DNA of 64,000 nucleotides, taken from the NCBI RefSeq assembly GCF_000785435.2, contig NZ_JTDB02000016.1, positions 39,926-103,925 on the forward strand, in the 5' to 3' direction. Shown one piece after another: positions 25,798-35,336 of this stretch. The notes under the pieces were generated by a model that made no database searches, was not told the DNA's origin, and saw only the letters and a program-made list of their open reading frames with translations. Made by a program: the position numbers and the translations under genes. The number at the start of each line of letters is the position of its first letter. Position 1 is the stretch's first letter. Origin of the DNA: Paraburkholderia sacchari (lineage in GTDB: Bacteria; Pseudomonadota; Gammaproteobacteria; Burkholderiales; Burkholderiaceae).

Positions 25798-26889
25798 TCA
25801 TCCGAACAACCGCTCCACGGCCCAGGTAATCGCGAGGCCGCCGCCGACGAGCCAGACATAGACGATCAAGCCCGTGGTCAGGGCGCGCGGGCCGGCCTGA
25901 CGAATCTGCGCGAAGCGCGTTTCGATACCGAGCGCCGTCATGGCCATGGTGAGCGCGAAGGTGTCGAGCATATTGAGCGTCTGGGTCGCCGACTCCGGCA
26001 GCACGTGAAGTGAGTTCACCACCACGAGCGCGAGAAAACCGAGCGCGAACCAGGGCACCGCGAGCTTGCGCGCACCTTGCTTGCCATCGGCTGCGCCGCG
26101 CGCCGAACGGTTCAACCAGACGCCGAGCGCAAGCAGCACCGGCACGAGCAGCATCACGCGGGTCATCTTCACGATGGTGGCGATGTGCGTGGCCTCGGGG
26201 CTCACGTTGCTCGCCGCGCCCACGACCTGCGCGACTTCGTGGATCGTGCCGCCGAAGAAGAGCCCGGCGCCCATGGTGTCGAGATGCAGCCAGCCGGCGC
26301 GATAGAGCAGCGGATAGAGGAACATCGAGAGCGTGCCGAACAGCACGACGCTGCCCACAGCCATGGCGCTCTTATGCGGCTTCGATTGCAGCGTGGATTC
26401 GAAAGCGAGCACGGCGGCGGCGCCGCAGATTGCGCTGCCGGCCGCGGTGAGGATGGCGGTGTCGCGGTCGAGCTTCATGAGCTTCATGCCGGCCCAGGTG
26501 CCGATCGCGAGCGTGCTCACCACGATCACCGCCGATTCCACGAGGCCCGGCAAGCCCACCTGGGCGATTTCCTGGAGGCTCACGCGCAGCCCGAAGAACG
26601 CCACCGCGATGCGCAGCAGCTTGCGCGCCGAGAAGTTGACGCCGGCGGCCCAGCTTTCGGGCATGCCGTGGCGCAGCGCATTGCCATAGATCGCCCCGCC
26701 GACGATGCCGACGATCAGCGGGCTCAGGCCGAGACCCGCAATGGCGGGCAGCGCCGCGATGCGCGTGACGGCGGCGGCGAACAGCGCGACGAACAGCACG
26801 CCGTTGAGTTGGCCATAGAGTTGGCCGCGTGCGACGGACGACGCAGAGGCAAGGGAAGTCGACGGTGTGGACATGGTGGTTGGCAGCAA
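25798..26889 (-). CDS. YeiH/UPF0324 family putative sulfate exporter
   Basis: A 363-residue inner-membrane protein with about ten hydrophobic segments. Family motifs include LIVGIVGGAIYGNALR, the NFSARKLLRIAVAFFGLRVS segment, ILTAAGSAICGAAAVLA and GGTIHEVAQVVGAA. YeiH-type proteins are annotated as sulfate exporters on weak evidence. A start at the MSTPS methionine (26874) is equally possible. It is divergent from a LysR gene with the same arrangement as yeiH/yeiE in enterobacteria. Confidence 0.9.
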   Translation of the reverse strand: MLPTTMSTPSTSLASASSVARGQLYGQLNGVLFVALFAAAVTRIAALPAIAGLGLSPLIVGIVGGAIYGNALRHGMPESWAAGVNFSARKLLRIAVAFFGLRVSLQEIAQVGLPGLVESAVIVVSTLAIGTWAGMKLMKLDRDTAILTAAGSAICGAAAVLAFESTLQSKPHKSAMAVGSVVLFGTLSMFLYPLLYRAGWLHLDTMGAGLFFGGTIHEVAQVVGAASNVSPEATHIATIVKMTRVMLLVPVLLALGVWLNRSARGAADGKQGARKLAVPWFALGFLALVVVNSLHVLPESATQTLNMLDTFALTMAMTALGIETRFAQIRQAGPRALTTGLIVYVWLVGGGLAITWAVERLFG

Positions 26890-26991
26890 TTGTGTCTGAC
26901 TGACGAATGCGCCAATCCTAAATTAGATATAACGATATGAAAAATCGTCATTTGCGACGTAAAATATAAGTCAACCCGATAGTTGACTGCA

Positions 26992-27936
26992 ATGACCCCG
27001 GAACAACTGATAACTTTCGCCGCTGTTGCCGAGCACCTGAACATCAGCCGTGCGGCGCTCGCGCTGCATTTGTCGCAGCCCGCAGTGTCGGGGCAGTTGC
27101 GGCTGCTGCAGGAGGAATTCGGCGAGCCGCTCTATTTGCGCGATGGGCGCGGCGTGCGCCTTACGCCCACCGGCGAGCAACTCGCGGCCTATGCGGCGCG
27201 CCTGCGCGACACCTGGCGCGAAGCGCTGGCGTTTCGCGATGCACTGCGCGGGCTCGAGCGCGGCACGCTGCGCATCGGCGCGAGCACGACGCCCGCGAGC
27301 TATCGGCTGCCGTATCTGGTGGCGGCGTTTCATCGGAACTATCCGGAAGTGAAGCTCGATACCGCGAGCGGCAACACGACCGATGTGGTCGCGATGCTCG
27401 GCGAGCTCGATATCGCGCTGATCGAAGGGCCGGTGGGCGAACAGTTGCCCGCCGATTGCGCCGTGCATCCATGGATCGAGGATGAAATCGTCGCGATCGC
27501 GCCGCGCGGGCACGCGCTGGTTGCCCAGACCGCCGGTGATGCGAAGCAGAAGGAAGCAGCGCCGGAATCTGGCGGCACAGGGCCGCTGCGCCGCGAACTG
27601 AGCGCCTTTGCGGGGCTGCCGCTCGTGCTGCGCGAGGACGGCTCGGGCGTGCGCCAGGTGGTGGAGCGCGCGTTCGCACGCGCCGCCGTGCCGATGCGCG
27701 TCGCGCTCGAAATCGCCGGTGTGGAAGGCGTCAAGGAGGCGGTGCGGGCCGGTATGGGCATCGGATTCGTCTCGGCCATGTCGATGCGGCATGAGGACGG
27801 TGCGCTCCAGCAGATCCGCATCGAGCCCGAGCCGCTGGCGCGGCGCTTCTCGATCATCGTGCCGCACGCGGGCGCGGCCTCTCGCGTTACCCAGCGCTTT
27901 CTCGAGCTATGCCTGCTCGACACGCCGCACGCGTAG
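26992..27936 (+). CDS. LysR family transcriptional regulator (YeiE-like)
   Basis: A 314-residue LysR regulator. The winged helix-turn-helix covers residues 1-60 (TPEQLITFAAVAEHLNISRA, then LSQPAVSGQLRLLQEEFG); the effector domain runs from about 90 and has a typical IGASTTPASYRLP start. The start at 26992 (ATG) is preferred to a TTG nine bases upstream. It is divergent from the YeiH gene, which it probably regulates. The 117-bp gap is AT-rich with a small CGTC...GACG repeat near 26946-26959. Confidence 0.9.
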   Translation: MTPEQLITFAAVAEHLNISRAALALHLSQPAVSGQLRLLQEEFGEPLYLRDGRGVRLTPTGEQLAAYAARLRDTWREALAFRDALRGLERGTLRIGASTTPASYRLPYLVAAFHRNYPEVKLDTASGNTTDVVAMLGELDIALIEGPVGEQLPADCAVHPWIEDEIVAIAPRGHALVAQTAGDAKQKEAAPESGGTGPLRRELSAFAGLPLVLREDGSGVRQVVERAFARAAVPMRVALEIAGVEGVKEAVRAGMGIGFVSAMSMRHEDGALQQIRIEPEPLARRFSIIVPHAGAASRVTQRFLELCLLDTPHA

Positions 27937-28035
27937 GCGGGCGACGCCGGGTTTGCGCCGTGATTTAGGGGATTTCCATAATGGCGCGGTGCGCTATGGC
28001 AGCGCACTATCCGCCCATTGATCAGTAGCAATCAG

Positions 28036-28054
28036 GCGCCCGGGCGCTTTTTTT
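28036..28054 (+). terminator. Possible terminator after the LysR gene
   Basis: GCGC-CCGG-GCGC (28036-28047) followed by seven T. The stem is short, so it is only a weak candidate. Confidence 0.4.
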
Positions 28055-28062
28055 CGATACTG

Positions 28063-28082
28063 TTTTGGAACCGGTTCCAAAA
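28063..28082. promoter_or_regulatory. Perfect 20-bp palindrome, likely PtxS operator
   Basis: TTTTGGAACCGGTTCCAAAA is an exact palindrome 48 bases before kguE. Its core TGGAACCGGTTCCA differs from the Pseudomonas PtxS site TGAAACCGGTTTCA at one symmetric position. The ptxS-like gene is the last of the operon. Confidence 0.8.
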
Positions 28083-28129
28083 GCTGCGCGGCGCGAAATC
28101 CGGCGGCGCGGCAACCGGACAGCAATGGG

Positions 28130-28936
28130 ATGAAAACGATGGTGGAAGTAGCGATAGTGGCGAGCGCATTCGGCGCCGGATCGATCCGGCGCGACGGACA
28201 CGCGGCGTGGTGTGGCGCAACCCGGGAGGCAGGCGCGCGCGCGTTGGAGGTGCGGCGGGAACTGATGGACGACGCCGACGCCCAGCCGCAGGCGCTGCGC
28301 GCGCTCGGCATGGCGTTGGAGCGCGAGGGCCTGTGGCCCGTGTGGTCGACGCCCGACACGCTGTATCGTGAAGACGGCGCGCTCGACGAGGCCGCGCTGC
28401 GCGCCGCCGTCGCCTGCGCTCGCGCTCTGGGCGCGCGCATCGTCAAGCTGCAACTCGGCGGTTTCGCGGGCGATGCGCAGGTCGCGCGACTTGCGGCGGT
28501 GCTCGAGGCGCTTGGCCTCGTGAACTCGCAGGCAGGCGCATCAATCGAGGCGCCGCGCGTGGTCGTCGAAAACGGCCAGCTAGAGCAGGGCGGCAGCCTT
28601 GCGCAGTTCGTCAGCCTTTTTGATGCGTTGCGCGCCGCCGGGCACGACAAGTTGATCGGCATGACCTTCGACATCGGCAACTGGCAATGGGCTGGCGAAG
28701 CGCCGCTGACAGCCGCCGCCGCGCTCGCGCCCCACGTCGAGTACATCCATTGCAAGGGCGTGGAAGGCGAGGGCGCGCGCCGATTCGCTTGCGCCCCCGC
28801 GGCCGACGACGCGCTGTGCCGCGCGGCGCTCGCGTGTCTGCCGGCGGACGTGCCGCGCGGCATCGAGTTTCCGTTCGACGCCACGCGCATGAATGAGGAC
28901 GCTGCGCGCTACGTGGCGTGGCTCGGCAACGCCTGA
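28130..28936 (+). CDS. kguE: Sugar phosphate isomerase/epimerase-like protein of the 2-ketogluconate operon
   Basis: A 268-residue TIM-barrel protein of the xylose-isomerase-like group: the VRRELMDDADAQPQALRALG region, a VVVENGQL metal-site strand, and GMTFDIGNWQWAG with later HVEYIHCKGVE, which carry the expected Glu/Asp/His ligands. It is named from its position and similarity to Pseudomonas kguE; the precise reaction is not settled. A start at 28139 is better spaced from the GGGA at 28127 and may be the true one. It is the first gene of the kgu operon. Confidence 0.85.
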   Translation: MKTMVEVAIVASAFGAGSIRRDGHAAWCGATREAGARALEVRRELMDDADAQPQALRALGMALEREGLWPVWSTPDTLYREDGALDEAALRAAVACARALGARIVKLQLGGFAGDAQVARLAAVLEALGLVNSQAGASIEAPRVVVENGQLEQGGSLAQFVSLFDALRAAGHDKLIGMTFDIGNWQWAGEAPLTAAAALAPHVEYIHCKGVEGEGARRFACAPAADDALCRAALACLPADVPRGIEFPFDATRMNEDAARYVAWLGNA

Positions 28937-29003
28937 CGTGTCAAGCGCCGGGCGGTCCCGACAGCCCGGCCATCCGAATCTGTTTTTTTGAGGAATGCAC
29001 TCC

Positions 29004-29981
29004 ATGACGCACGCACTCGATGTCATCACCTACGGCGAGGCCATGGCGATGTTCGTAGCCGCCGACACCGGCCCGCTCAGCGACGTCGCGCACTTCACGA
29101 AGCGCGCGGCAGGCGCTGAGCTCAACGTGGCGACGGGCCTTGCGCGCCTGGGATTCAAGGTAGGCTGGATGAGCCGCGTGGGTGACGATTCGTTCGGCCG
29201 GTTCGTGCGCGGCGTGCTCGCGCAAGAAGGCATCGACGCGCACGGCGTGCAAACCGATGCGCGCTATCCCACGGGCTTTCAGCTCAAGTCGAAAAACGAC
29301 GACGGCAGCGATCCCACAGTCGAATACTTCCGCCGCGGCTCGGCGGCGAGCCATCTGTCGATCGACGATTTCAGGCGCGACTATGTGCTCGGCGCGCGCC
29401 ATCTGCACCTGAGCGGTGTGGCGCCCGCGATCTCGGCAAGCTCGCGCGAACTCGCGTTCATGCTCGCCCGCGCGATGCGCGAGGCGGGACGCACGATCAG
29501 CTTCGATCCGAATCTGCGCCCGACGCTGTGGGGCTCCGAAGCAGAGATGGTTGCGGCGCTCAACGAACTCGCAAGCTATGCCGACTGGGTGCTGCCCGGC
29601 GTGAACGAGGGGCGCATTCTCACGGGTTCCGACGATCCCGCGACGATCGCGCGCTTCTACATCGAGCGCGGCGCGCGCGGCGTGATCGTCAAGCTCGGCG
29701 CCGCGGGCGCGTACTACGAGACGCGCGAAGGCGAGCGCGGGCCGGTGCAGGCGCAGCCGGTGGCGAAGGTGGTCGACACAGTCGGTGCCGGCGATGGCTT
29801 TGCGGTGGGTGTGGTGAGCGCGCTGCTCGAAGGCCGCACGCTGCGCGAGGCCGTGACGCGCGGCAACCGCATCGGCGCGCTCGCCGTGCAGGTGAGCGGC
29901 GACTCGGAAGGGCTGCCCACGCGCGCCCAACTCGATGCGCTCGAAGCCCGGGACGCCGCTCCGGCATGCGCCGTCGCCTAA
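29004..29981 (+). CDS. kguK: 2-ketogluconate kinase, PfkB family
   Basis: A 325-residue sugar kinase. The substrate strand includes ITYGEAMAMF and the AGAELNVATGLARLG motif; the ATP and anion-hole motif VVDTVGAGDGFAVGV holds the catalytic Asp. It should phosphorylate 2-ketogluconate to the 6-phosphate before reduction by KguD; 2-keto-3-deoxygluconate kinase is the closest alternative. GAGGA at 28990-28994 is too close to the ATG at 28995 but well placed for 29004. Confidence 0.88.
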   Translation: MTHALDVITYGEAMAMFVAADTGPLSDVAHFTKRAAGAELNVATGLARLGFKVGWMSRVGDDSFGRFVRGVLAQEGIDAHGVQTDARYPTGFQLKSKNDDGSDPTVEYFRRGSAASHLSIDDFRRDYVLGARHLHLSGVAPAISASSRELAFMLARAMREAGRTISFDPNLRPTLWGSEAEMVAALNELASYADWVLPGVNEGRILTGSDDPATIARFYIERGARGVIVKLGAAGAYYETREGERGPVQAQPVAKVVDTVGAGDGFAVGVVSALLEGRTLREAVTRGNRIGALAVQVSGDSEGLPTRAQLDALEARDAAPACAVA

Positions 29982-30113
29982 ACGAGCAATCGAGCAATCA
30001 AGCAATCGAACAACGGGGGCGCCGGTCCGCGCCGGCGCCCAACACAGAGACCCGATACCAACAGCCTTGCTTGCAACCCTGCACCAAAAGGCACCCCGAG
30101 ACTGGAGACTCCG

Positions 30114-31400
30114 ATGACCTCAACTTCGCTAGCCCCGCGCCGCTGGTGGGCAATCATGCCCATCGTGTTCATCACGTACAGCCTGGCCTACCTCGACCGC
30201 GCGAATTACGGCTTCGCTTCGGCGGCCGGCATCAATCACGATCTGGGCATCAGCCCCGGGCTTTCGTCGCTGATCGGCGCACTGTTCTTCCTCGGCTACT
30301 TCTTCTTTCAGTTGCCGGGCGCGGTCTATGCCGAACGCCGCAGCGTGCGCAAGCTCGTGTTCGTGAGCCTCGTCCTGTGGGGCGGCTGCGCGGCGCTCAC
30401 TGGCGTTGTCACGAACATTCCCTCGCTGATGGCGATCCGCTTCGTGCTCGGCATCGTCGAAGCCGCCGTGATGCCCGCGATGCTGATTTACATCAGCAAC
30501 TGGTTCACGAAGCGCGAGCGCTCGCGCGCCAACACCTTCCTGATTCTCGGCAATCCGGTCACGGTGCTGTGGATGTCGATCGTTTCGGGCTATCTCGTGC
30601 ATGCGTATGGCTGGCGCCACATGTTCGTGGCCGAGGGCGTGCCCGCCGTGTTGTGGGCCGTGTGCTGGTGGCTGCTCGTGCGCGACAAGCCGGAGCAGGT
30701 GAGCTGGCTCTCGAAAGAGGATAAGCGCGCGATCGACGCGGCCCTGCGCGCCGAGCAGGCCGGCATCAAGCCGGTCAAGAACTACGCCGAAGCGTTCCGC
30801 TCGCCTGCCGTGATGCTGCTTTCGGCGCAGTACTTCTGCTGGAGTATCGGCGTGTACGGCTTCGTGCTGTGGCTGCCCTCGATCGTGAAAAACGGTTCGG
30901 CGCTCGGCATGGTCGAAACGGGCTGGCTCTCGGCGCTGCCGTATCTCGCTGCTACCATTGCGATGCTGGCCGCTTCGTGGGCCTCGGACAAGCTCGACAA
31001 CCGGCGCGCGTTCGTCTGGCCGTTCCTGCTGGTCGGCGCGCTCGCGTTCGCGGCATCATATGCGCTCGGCACGACGCACTTCTGGGCCTCGTACGCGCTG
31101 CTGGTGGTGGCGGGCGCCGCGATGTACGCGCCGTACGGCCCGTTCTTCGCGATCGTGCCCGAGCTGCTGCCGAAGAACGTCGCGGGTGGCGCAATGGCGC
31201 TCATCAACAGCATGGGCGCGCTCGGTTCGTTCGTGGGGTCGTACGTGGTCGGCTATCTGAACGGCGCGACCGGTTCACCCACGGCATCGTACGCGTTCAT
31301 GAGCGCGGCGCTCGTGGTCTCGGTGATCCTCACGCTGCGCGCGGTGAAGCCGCGTCGCGACGAAACCCATGGCTACGCCGCGCCGGCGCATGGCAAGTAA
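30114..31400 (+). CDS. kguT: 2-ketogluconate transporter, MFS family
   Basis: A 428-residue major facilitator with twelve predicted helices. The SLAYLDRANYGFASAAGI segment in helix 1 and the VYAERRSVRKLVF loop are typical of the anion:cation symporter (phthalate/hexuronate/2-ketogluconate) group. It is placed between the kinase and the reductase of the same pathway. The 132-base gap before it contains no obvious terminator. Confidence 0.88.
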   Translation: MTSTSLAPRRWWAIMPIVFITYSLAYLDRANYGFASAAGINHDLGISPGLSSLIGALFFLGYFFFQLPGAVYAERRSVRKLVFVSLVLWGGCAALTGVVTNIPSLMAIRFVLGIVEAAVMPAMLIYISNWFTKRERSRANTFLILGNPVTVLWMSIVSGYLVHAYGWRHMFVAEGVPAVLWAVCWWLLVRDKPEQVSWLSKEDKRAIDAALRAEQAGIKPVKNYAEAFRSPAVMLLSAQYFCWSIGVYGFVLWLPSIVKNGSALGMVETGWLSALPYLAATIAMLAASWASDKLDNRRAFVWPFLLVGALAFAASYALGTTHFWASYALLVVAGAAMYAPYGPFFAIVPELLPKNVAGGAMALINSMGALGSFVGSYVVGYLNGATGSPTASYAFMSAALVVSVILTLRAVKPRRDETHGYAAPAHGK

Positions 31401-31461
31401 TGCGCGCAATATCACGTGCGAAAAAAATTCATGGAACCTTGCAGTCAGAAATAGCCCACTC

Positions 31462-32427
31462 ATGAAGCAAAAAATCGTTGCCTACAAGGCTTTGCCAGAG
31501 GACGTGAGCGAGTACCTGCGCGAGCATTTCGAGGTGGTGTTCGTCGACGCGAAAGACCCGCAGGCGTTCGCCGCCGCGCTCAAGGACGCCGACGGCGCGA
31601 TCGGCGCAAGCGTCAAGGTCACGCCCGCGCTGCTCGAAGGCTCGCGCATCAGGGCGCTTTCGACCATCTCGGTCGGCTACGACCAGTTCGACGTGCCCGA
31701 TCTCACGAAGCGCGGCATCGTGCTCGCGCACACCCCCGACGTGCTGACCGAATCGACGGCCGACACGGTGTTTTCGCTGATCCTCGCGAGCGCGCGCCGC
31801 GTGGTCGAACTGGCCGACTGGGTCAAGGCGGGCCACTGGAAGGCAAGCATCGGCCCCGCGCAATTCGGCGTGGACGTGCAGGGCAAGACCATCGGCATCG
31901 TCGGGCTCGGGCGCATTGGCGGCGCGCTTGCGCGGCGCGCGGCGCTCGGCTTCAACATGAAGGTGATCTATACGAACCGCAGCGCGAATGAAGTCGCCGA
32001 GCGCGACTATTGCGCGCGCCGCGTCGAGCTCGACGAACTGCTCGCCAGCGCTGATTTCGTCTGCCTGCAGGTGCCGCTTACCGACGCCACGCGTCACATG
32101 ATCGGCACGGAGCAGCTGCGAAAGATGAAGAAGAGCGCGATCCTGATCAACGCCTCGCGCGGCGCGACCGTCGACGAGAAGGCGCTGATCGCCGCGCTCG
32201 AAGCGGGCACGATCCACGGCGCGGGGCTCGACGTGTTCGAGCAGGAGCCGATCGATCCCGCCTCGCCGCTGCTGCGCATGCCCAATGTGGTGGCGCTGCC
32301 GCACATCGGCTCCGCCACGCACGAGACGCGTCATGCGATGGCGCGCTGCGCTGCCGAGAACCTCGTCGCGGCGCTCGCCGGCACGCTCGATCGCAACATC
32401 GTCAATCGCGAGGTGCTCGCGCGATGA
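31462..32427 (+). CDS. kguD: 2-ketogluconate(-6-phosphate) reductase, D-2-hydroxyacid dehydrogenase family
   Basis: A 321-residue NAD(P)-dependent dehydrogenase. The substrate-binding lobe opens MKQKIVAYKALPEDV; the nucleotide motif is GIVGLGRIGGALARRA (about 148-163), and the catalytic triad sits in NASRGATVDE (Arg), DVFEQEP (Glu) and ALPHIGSATHETR (His). The family includes GhrB/TkrA. The start at 31462 is chosen because upstream in-frame residues read through the transporter end. It overlaps ptxS by four bases (ATGA). Confidence 0.92.
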   Translation: MKQKIVAYKALPEDVSEYLREHFEVVFVDAKDPQAFAAALKDADGAIGASVKVTPALLEGSRIRALSTISVGYDQFDVPDLTKRGIVLAHTPDVLTESTADTVFSLILASARRVVELADWVKAGHWKASIGPAQFGVDVQGKTIGIVGLGRIGGALARRAALGFNMKVIYTNRSANEVAERDYCARRVELDELLASADFVCLQVPLTDATRHMIGTEQLRKMKKSAILINASRGATVDEKALIAALEAGTIHGAGLDVFEQEPIDPASPLLRMPNVVALPHIGSATHETRHAMARCAAENLVAALAGTLDRNIVNREVLAR

Positions 32428-33512
32428 GCAGGGGCAGCAGCGCGGACGACAACGCGGGCCGCAGCGCGGGCGAGGGCGCGCTGCCGCGCCGCGCGACCAT
32501 CAGCGATGTCGCCCGCGAGGCCGGCACCGGCAAGACCAGCATCTCGCGCTATCTGAACGGCGAGCTCTCGGCGCTTTCGCCGGACTTGCGCGCACGCATC
32601 GAAGCCGCCATCGAACGGCTCGACTATCGGCCCAACCAGATGGCGCGCGGGCTCAAGCGCGGGCGCAACCGGTTGCTCGGACTGTTGCTCGCGGACCTGA
32701 CGAACCCGTACTCCGTCGAAGTGCTGCAAGGCGTGGAAGCCGCGTGCCATGCGCTCGGCTATATGCCGCTGATTTGCCACGCGGCGAACGAAATCGACAT
32801 GGAACGGCGCTATCTGCAACTGCTCACGACGTATCGCGTGGAAGGCGTGATCGTCAATGCGCTCGGCGTGCCCGAGCCGATGCTCAAGCCGCTGGCGAGC
32901 GGCGGCATTCCCGCCGTGCTGGTCGACCGCACCGTGGACGGCCTGGACGCCGACATGGTGGGGCTCGACAATGCGGCCGCCGCGCGCCTGGGCGTCGAGC
33001 ATCTGCTCGCGCACGGCTACGACGACCTCGTGTTCGTCGTTCAGCCCTTCGAGCACGTGAGTTCGCGGCGCGAGCGCGAAGCCGCATTCCGGGCATGCGC
33101 GCACGGCAAGCAGGGCGCACGCGATGTGCGCGCCGCCACGCACGTGCTCGACCTGCGCGAGGACGCGAGCGTCGACGCCTCGCTCGCCGCGCTCGATGTG
33201 TATATCGCCGACGCCGCGCGACGCGGTGCGCGCTGCGCGCTGTTCGCGGCCAACGCGCCGGTTGCCTTGCGGCTCGCGCTGCATCTGAAGGCGCGCTTCG
33301 GCGCCCAATGGCAACAGCACGCGGCGCTGATCGCCATCGACGATCCCGAGTGGGCCGAGCTGGCCGGCATCACCACGATCCGCCAGCCCACGCGCGAGAT
33401 CGGCTACCGGGCCGTCGAATTCCTGCACGAGCGCATCGAGGGCGCGGTGCTGGCCACGCGCGCGGCTGCGTTCCCGGGCGAGCTGATCGTGCGGGCCTCG
33501 ACGCCGGGCTAG
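32424..33512 (+). CDS. ptxS: LacI family regulator of 2-ketogluconate use
   Basis: A 362-residue LacI protein. The helix-turn-helix and hinge at about 25-80 read RATISDVAREAGTGKTSISR, then YRPNQMARGLKRGRN; a periplasmic-binding-like effector domain follows, with LGVEHLLAHGYDD and AIDDPEWAELAGITTIRQP. The Thr/Gly-Lys-Thr-Ser-Ile recognition helix is unusual for LacI but typical of PtxS. It closes the kgu operon and probably represses it through the palindrome at 28063-28082, released by 2-ketogluconate. Confidence 0.88.
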   Translation: MSRGSSADDNAGRSAGEGALPRRATISDVAREAGTGKTSISRYLNGELSALSPDLRARIEAAIERLDYRPNQMARGLKRGRNRLLGLLLADLTNPYSVEVLQGVEAACHALGYMPLICHAANEIDMERRYLQLLTTYRVEGVIVNALGVPEPMLKPLASGGIPAVLVDRTVDGLDADMVGLDNAAAARLGVEHLLAHGYDDLVFVVQPFEHVSSRREREAAFRACAHGKQGARDVRAATHVLDLREDASVDASLAALDVYIADAARRGARCALFAANAPVALRLALHLKARFGAQWQQHAALIAIDDPEWAELAGITTIRQPTREIGYRAVEFLHERIEGAVLATRAAAFPGELIVRASTPG

Positions 33513-33612
33513 GGCCCGGCAAGGCGCCCCCGGGGTTCCGCGAGCGCGCCGATATCTGCGATGATTCGGGCTGCGGCGCGCGCCTCGCGTGCCGGATGTC
33601 ATAAGGAACCCC

Positions 33613-34428
33613 ATGCACGTCGATCCGGTCACGCTGGTTTGCCTGTCGCTCGCGACGCTGTTCGTCGCCGTTCTGCCCATCTCGCTGTACCGCCGGCTGC
33701 GCGGCCCGTTCGCATTCGACTGGCGCGCCACCATCGCGGGCATCGCGGTCTTCGCCCTGTTCGCGACGGTGATCGAGCGCGCGCTCAACGGCTACGTGCT
33801 GCATGAAAATCCCGTTACGTCGCAGTTGCTCACCAATCCGCTCGCGTTCGTACTCTATGGCGCGCTCGCGGCGGGGGTGTGTGAAGAAGCGGGGCGCTAC
33901 ATCGCGATGCGCCTGATCGCGCGGCGCGCGGCGGGGCAGCCGGGTGCGCCGGGCCAGCCCGACAGCACGGGGCTCGCTTATGGCATCGGCCATGGCGGCG
34001 CTGAAGCGTGGTTCATCGGCGTGCTCGTGCAGTTGCAGTGGATTTTCTTCGCGGTGCTCGCGAACCGGGGCGAACTCGCGGAGCATCTGAGCAATCTCTC
34101 GATGGATGCCGTACTGCGCGTGCATCTGATACTCGGCACGCTTTCGCCGGTGGTGGCCGGCGTGTTTGCGCTCGAGCGCGTGGCCGCGTTCGTGTTCCAG
34201 ATCGGACTCTCGGTACTGATGTGGCGCGGCGTGCGTGCGGGGCGCAAGTCGATCCTGCCGATCGCGATCGCGCTGCACGCGTTGATCGACGTGCCCGCCG
34301 CGATGTTCCAGGCGCGCCTCGTGCCGCTCGTTGCGGTGGACACGCTCTATGCAGTCGTGGCGATCGCGGTGGCCGTCGTCCTCTTCAGAACGTGCGCGCG
34401 CAACCGGCATGCGCCGCGACCGGCCTGA
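33613..34428 (+). CDS. YhfC family intramembrane metalloprotease-like protein
   Basis: A 271-residue membrane protein with about seven hydrophobic segments. The motifs EEAGRY (about residues 94-99), GIGHGGAEAW (about 124-133) and HALIDVPAA fit the YhfC group related to PrsW/CPBP glutamic/metallo-type intramembrane proteases, with Glu and His placed to bind a metal. AAGGA before the ATG at 33613 fixes the start. The protease role is inferred from fold, not shown. Confidence 0.75.
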   Translation: MHVDPVTLVCLSLATLFVAVLPISLYRRLRGPFAFDWRATIAGIAVFALFATVIERALNGYVLHENPVTSQLLTNPLAFVLYGALAAGVCEEAGRYIAMRLIARRAAGQPGAPGQPDSTGLAYGIGHGGAEAWFIGVLVQLQWIFFAVLANRGELAEHLSNLSMDAVLRVHLILGTLSPVVAGVFALERVAAFVFQIGLSVLMWRGVRAGRKSILPIAIALHALIDVPAAMFQARLVPLVAVDTLYAVVAIAVAVVLFRTCARNRHAPRPA

Positions 34429-34489
34429 CCCTCCACGCTCACGCCATTCCGTTGCGACCGCAACGTTTATTAATTCCTCTTTGCCAGCG

Positions 34490-34855
34490 ATGGAAGACTA
34501 TCTGTTTGAATGCGCAAGCCCCGATTTCGAGGAGCTTGCGCGCGTGATCGCCGATTTGTTCCCCGAGCAAACGCGCTTTAGCGAGCGGCCCGCCGAAACC
34601 GGCGCGCCGCTGCTCCTCGTACATTGGGTGGCGATGCGCATGGGCTCCGCCGCGCGCCGCATGACGCTCACGGTGGCCATCGCGCCGGCCGCGCTGGCGC
34701 GCTATCGGGCGTTGCCGCCACGCTTGCGCGGACGCAGCTTCGCCGTTTTGCGCGCGTATGTGGAAGCCACGATCGGCTCGCTGGAGGAACAGCACGCGAA
34801 GGGCGAGGAGACGCCGCGCGACGTCACGCTCGACCTCGACGAGGAATTCGCCTGA
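34490..34855 (+). CDS. Conserved hypothetical protein, possibly DUF3022
   Basis: A 121-residue protein that starts MEDYLFECASPDFEELARVI and ends in an acidic tail (VTLDLDEEFA). It has no signal peptide or membrane segment. Its length and layout resemble the Burkholderia-type DUF3022 family, but I am not certain of the match. It lies 61 bases after the YhfC-like gene on the same strand. Confidence 0.7.
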   Translation: MEDYLFECASPDFEELARVIADLFPEQTRFSERPAETGAPLLLVHWVAMRMGSAARRMTLTVAIAPAALARYRALPPRLRGRSFAVLRAYVEATIGSLEEQHAKGEETPRDVTLDLDEEFA

Positions 34856-34901
34856 AGCACCCGGCACCGCATGGGCGGTGCGCGAAACGCGGGAGCGACA
34901 C

Positions 34902-35336
34902 TCAATCGGCGAGCCGGTATACCTTCGCGTAGCGCTCGGCTTTCACCACGCCGTAGTCGCCGGGCGCATATTGCATGACCCAGTCGCCGGCCGCGCCAGT
35001 GAGGCGGTCGCCGCCTGCGGAGCGCACGATCGTGAACGGCTCGTTCATGCGTTTGGCCAGCACGACAGTCGGCAGATTGCGATAGGCGCCGGGCGCGCCG
35101 TGTGCGAGCGCGGCGTCGGCCGGCCGGTACTTCGGGTCGAAGCGTTCGCGCGAAACGACCCAGCGCTCGCCCGTCGCGCCGGTGATAATCGCGTCGCCCG
35201 GTGCGTAGCGGTTCGGGCCTTCCAGGCTCATCAGCTCGCCGGGGGCTGCGGCGAATTCTACGGTGACGGTTTCGTCCTTGACCACGCGTTGCGCGGCGGG
35301 ATCGGCGGCGAGGTCGAGTTGAGTCAGTTCGATCAT
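34902..35336 (-). CDS. PGDYG-domain protein
   Basis: A 144-residue protein. The C-terminal VMQYAPGDYGVVKAERYAKV carries the PGDYG motif that names the family, and the segment NRYAPGDAIITGATGERW is an internal partial repeat of the same fold (APGDAI versus APGDYG). The fold of the family suggests binding of a ligand; no enzyme activity is known. It is convergent with the gene before it and tandem with the Spy-like gene. Confidence 0.85.
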   Translation of the reverse strand: MIELTQLDLAADPAAQRVVKDETVTVEFAAAPGELMSLEGPNRYAPGDAIITGATGERWVVSRERFDPKYRPADAALAHGAPGAYRNLPTVVLAKRMNEPFTIVRSAGGDRLTGAAGDWVMQYAPGDYGVVKAERYAKVYRLAD

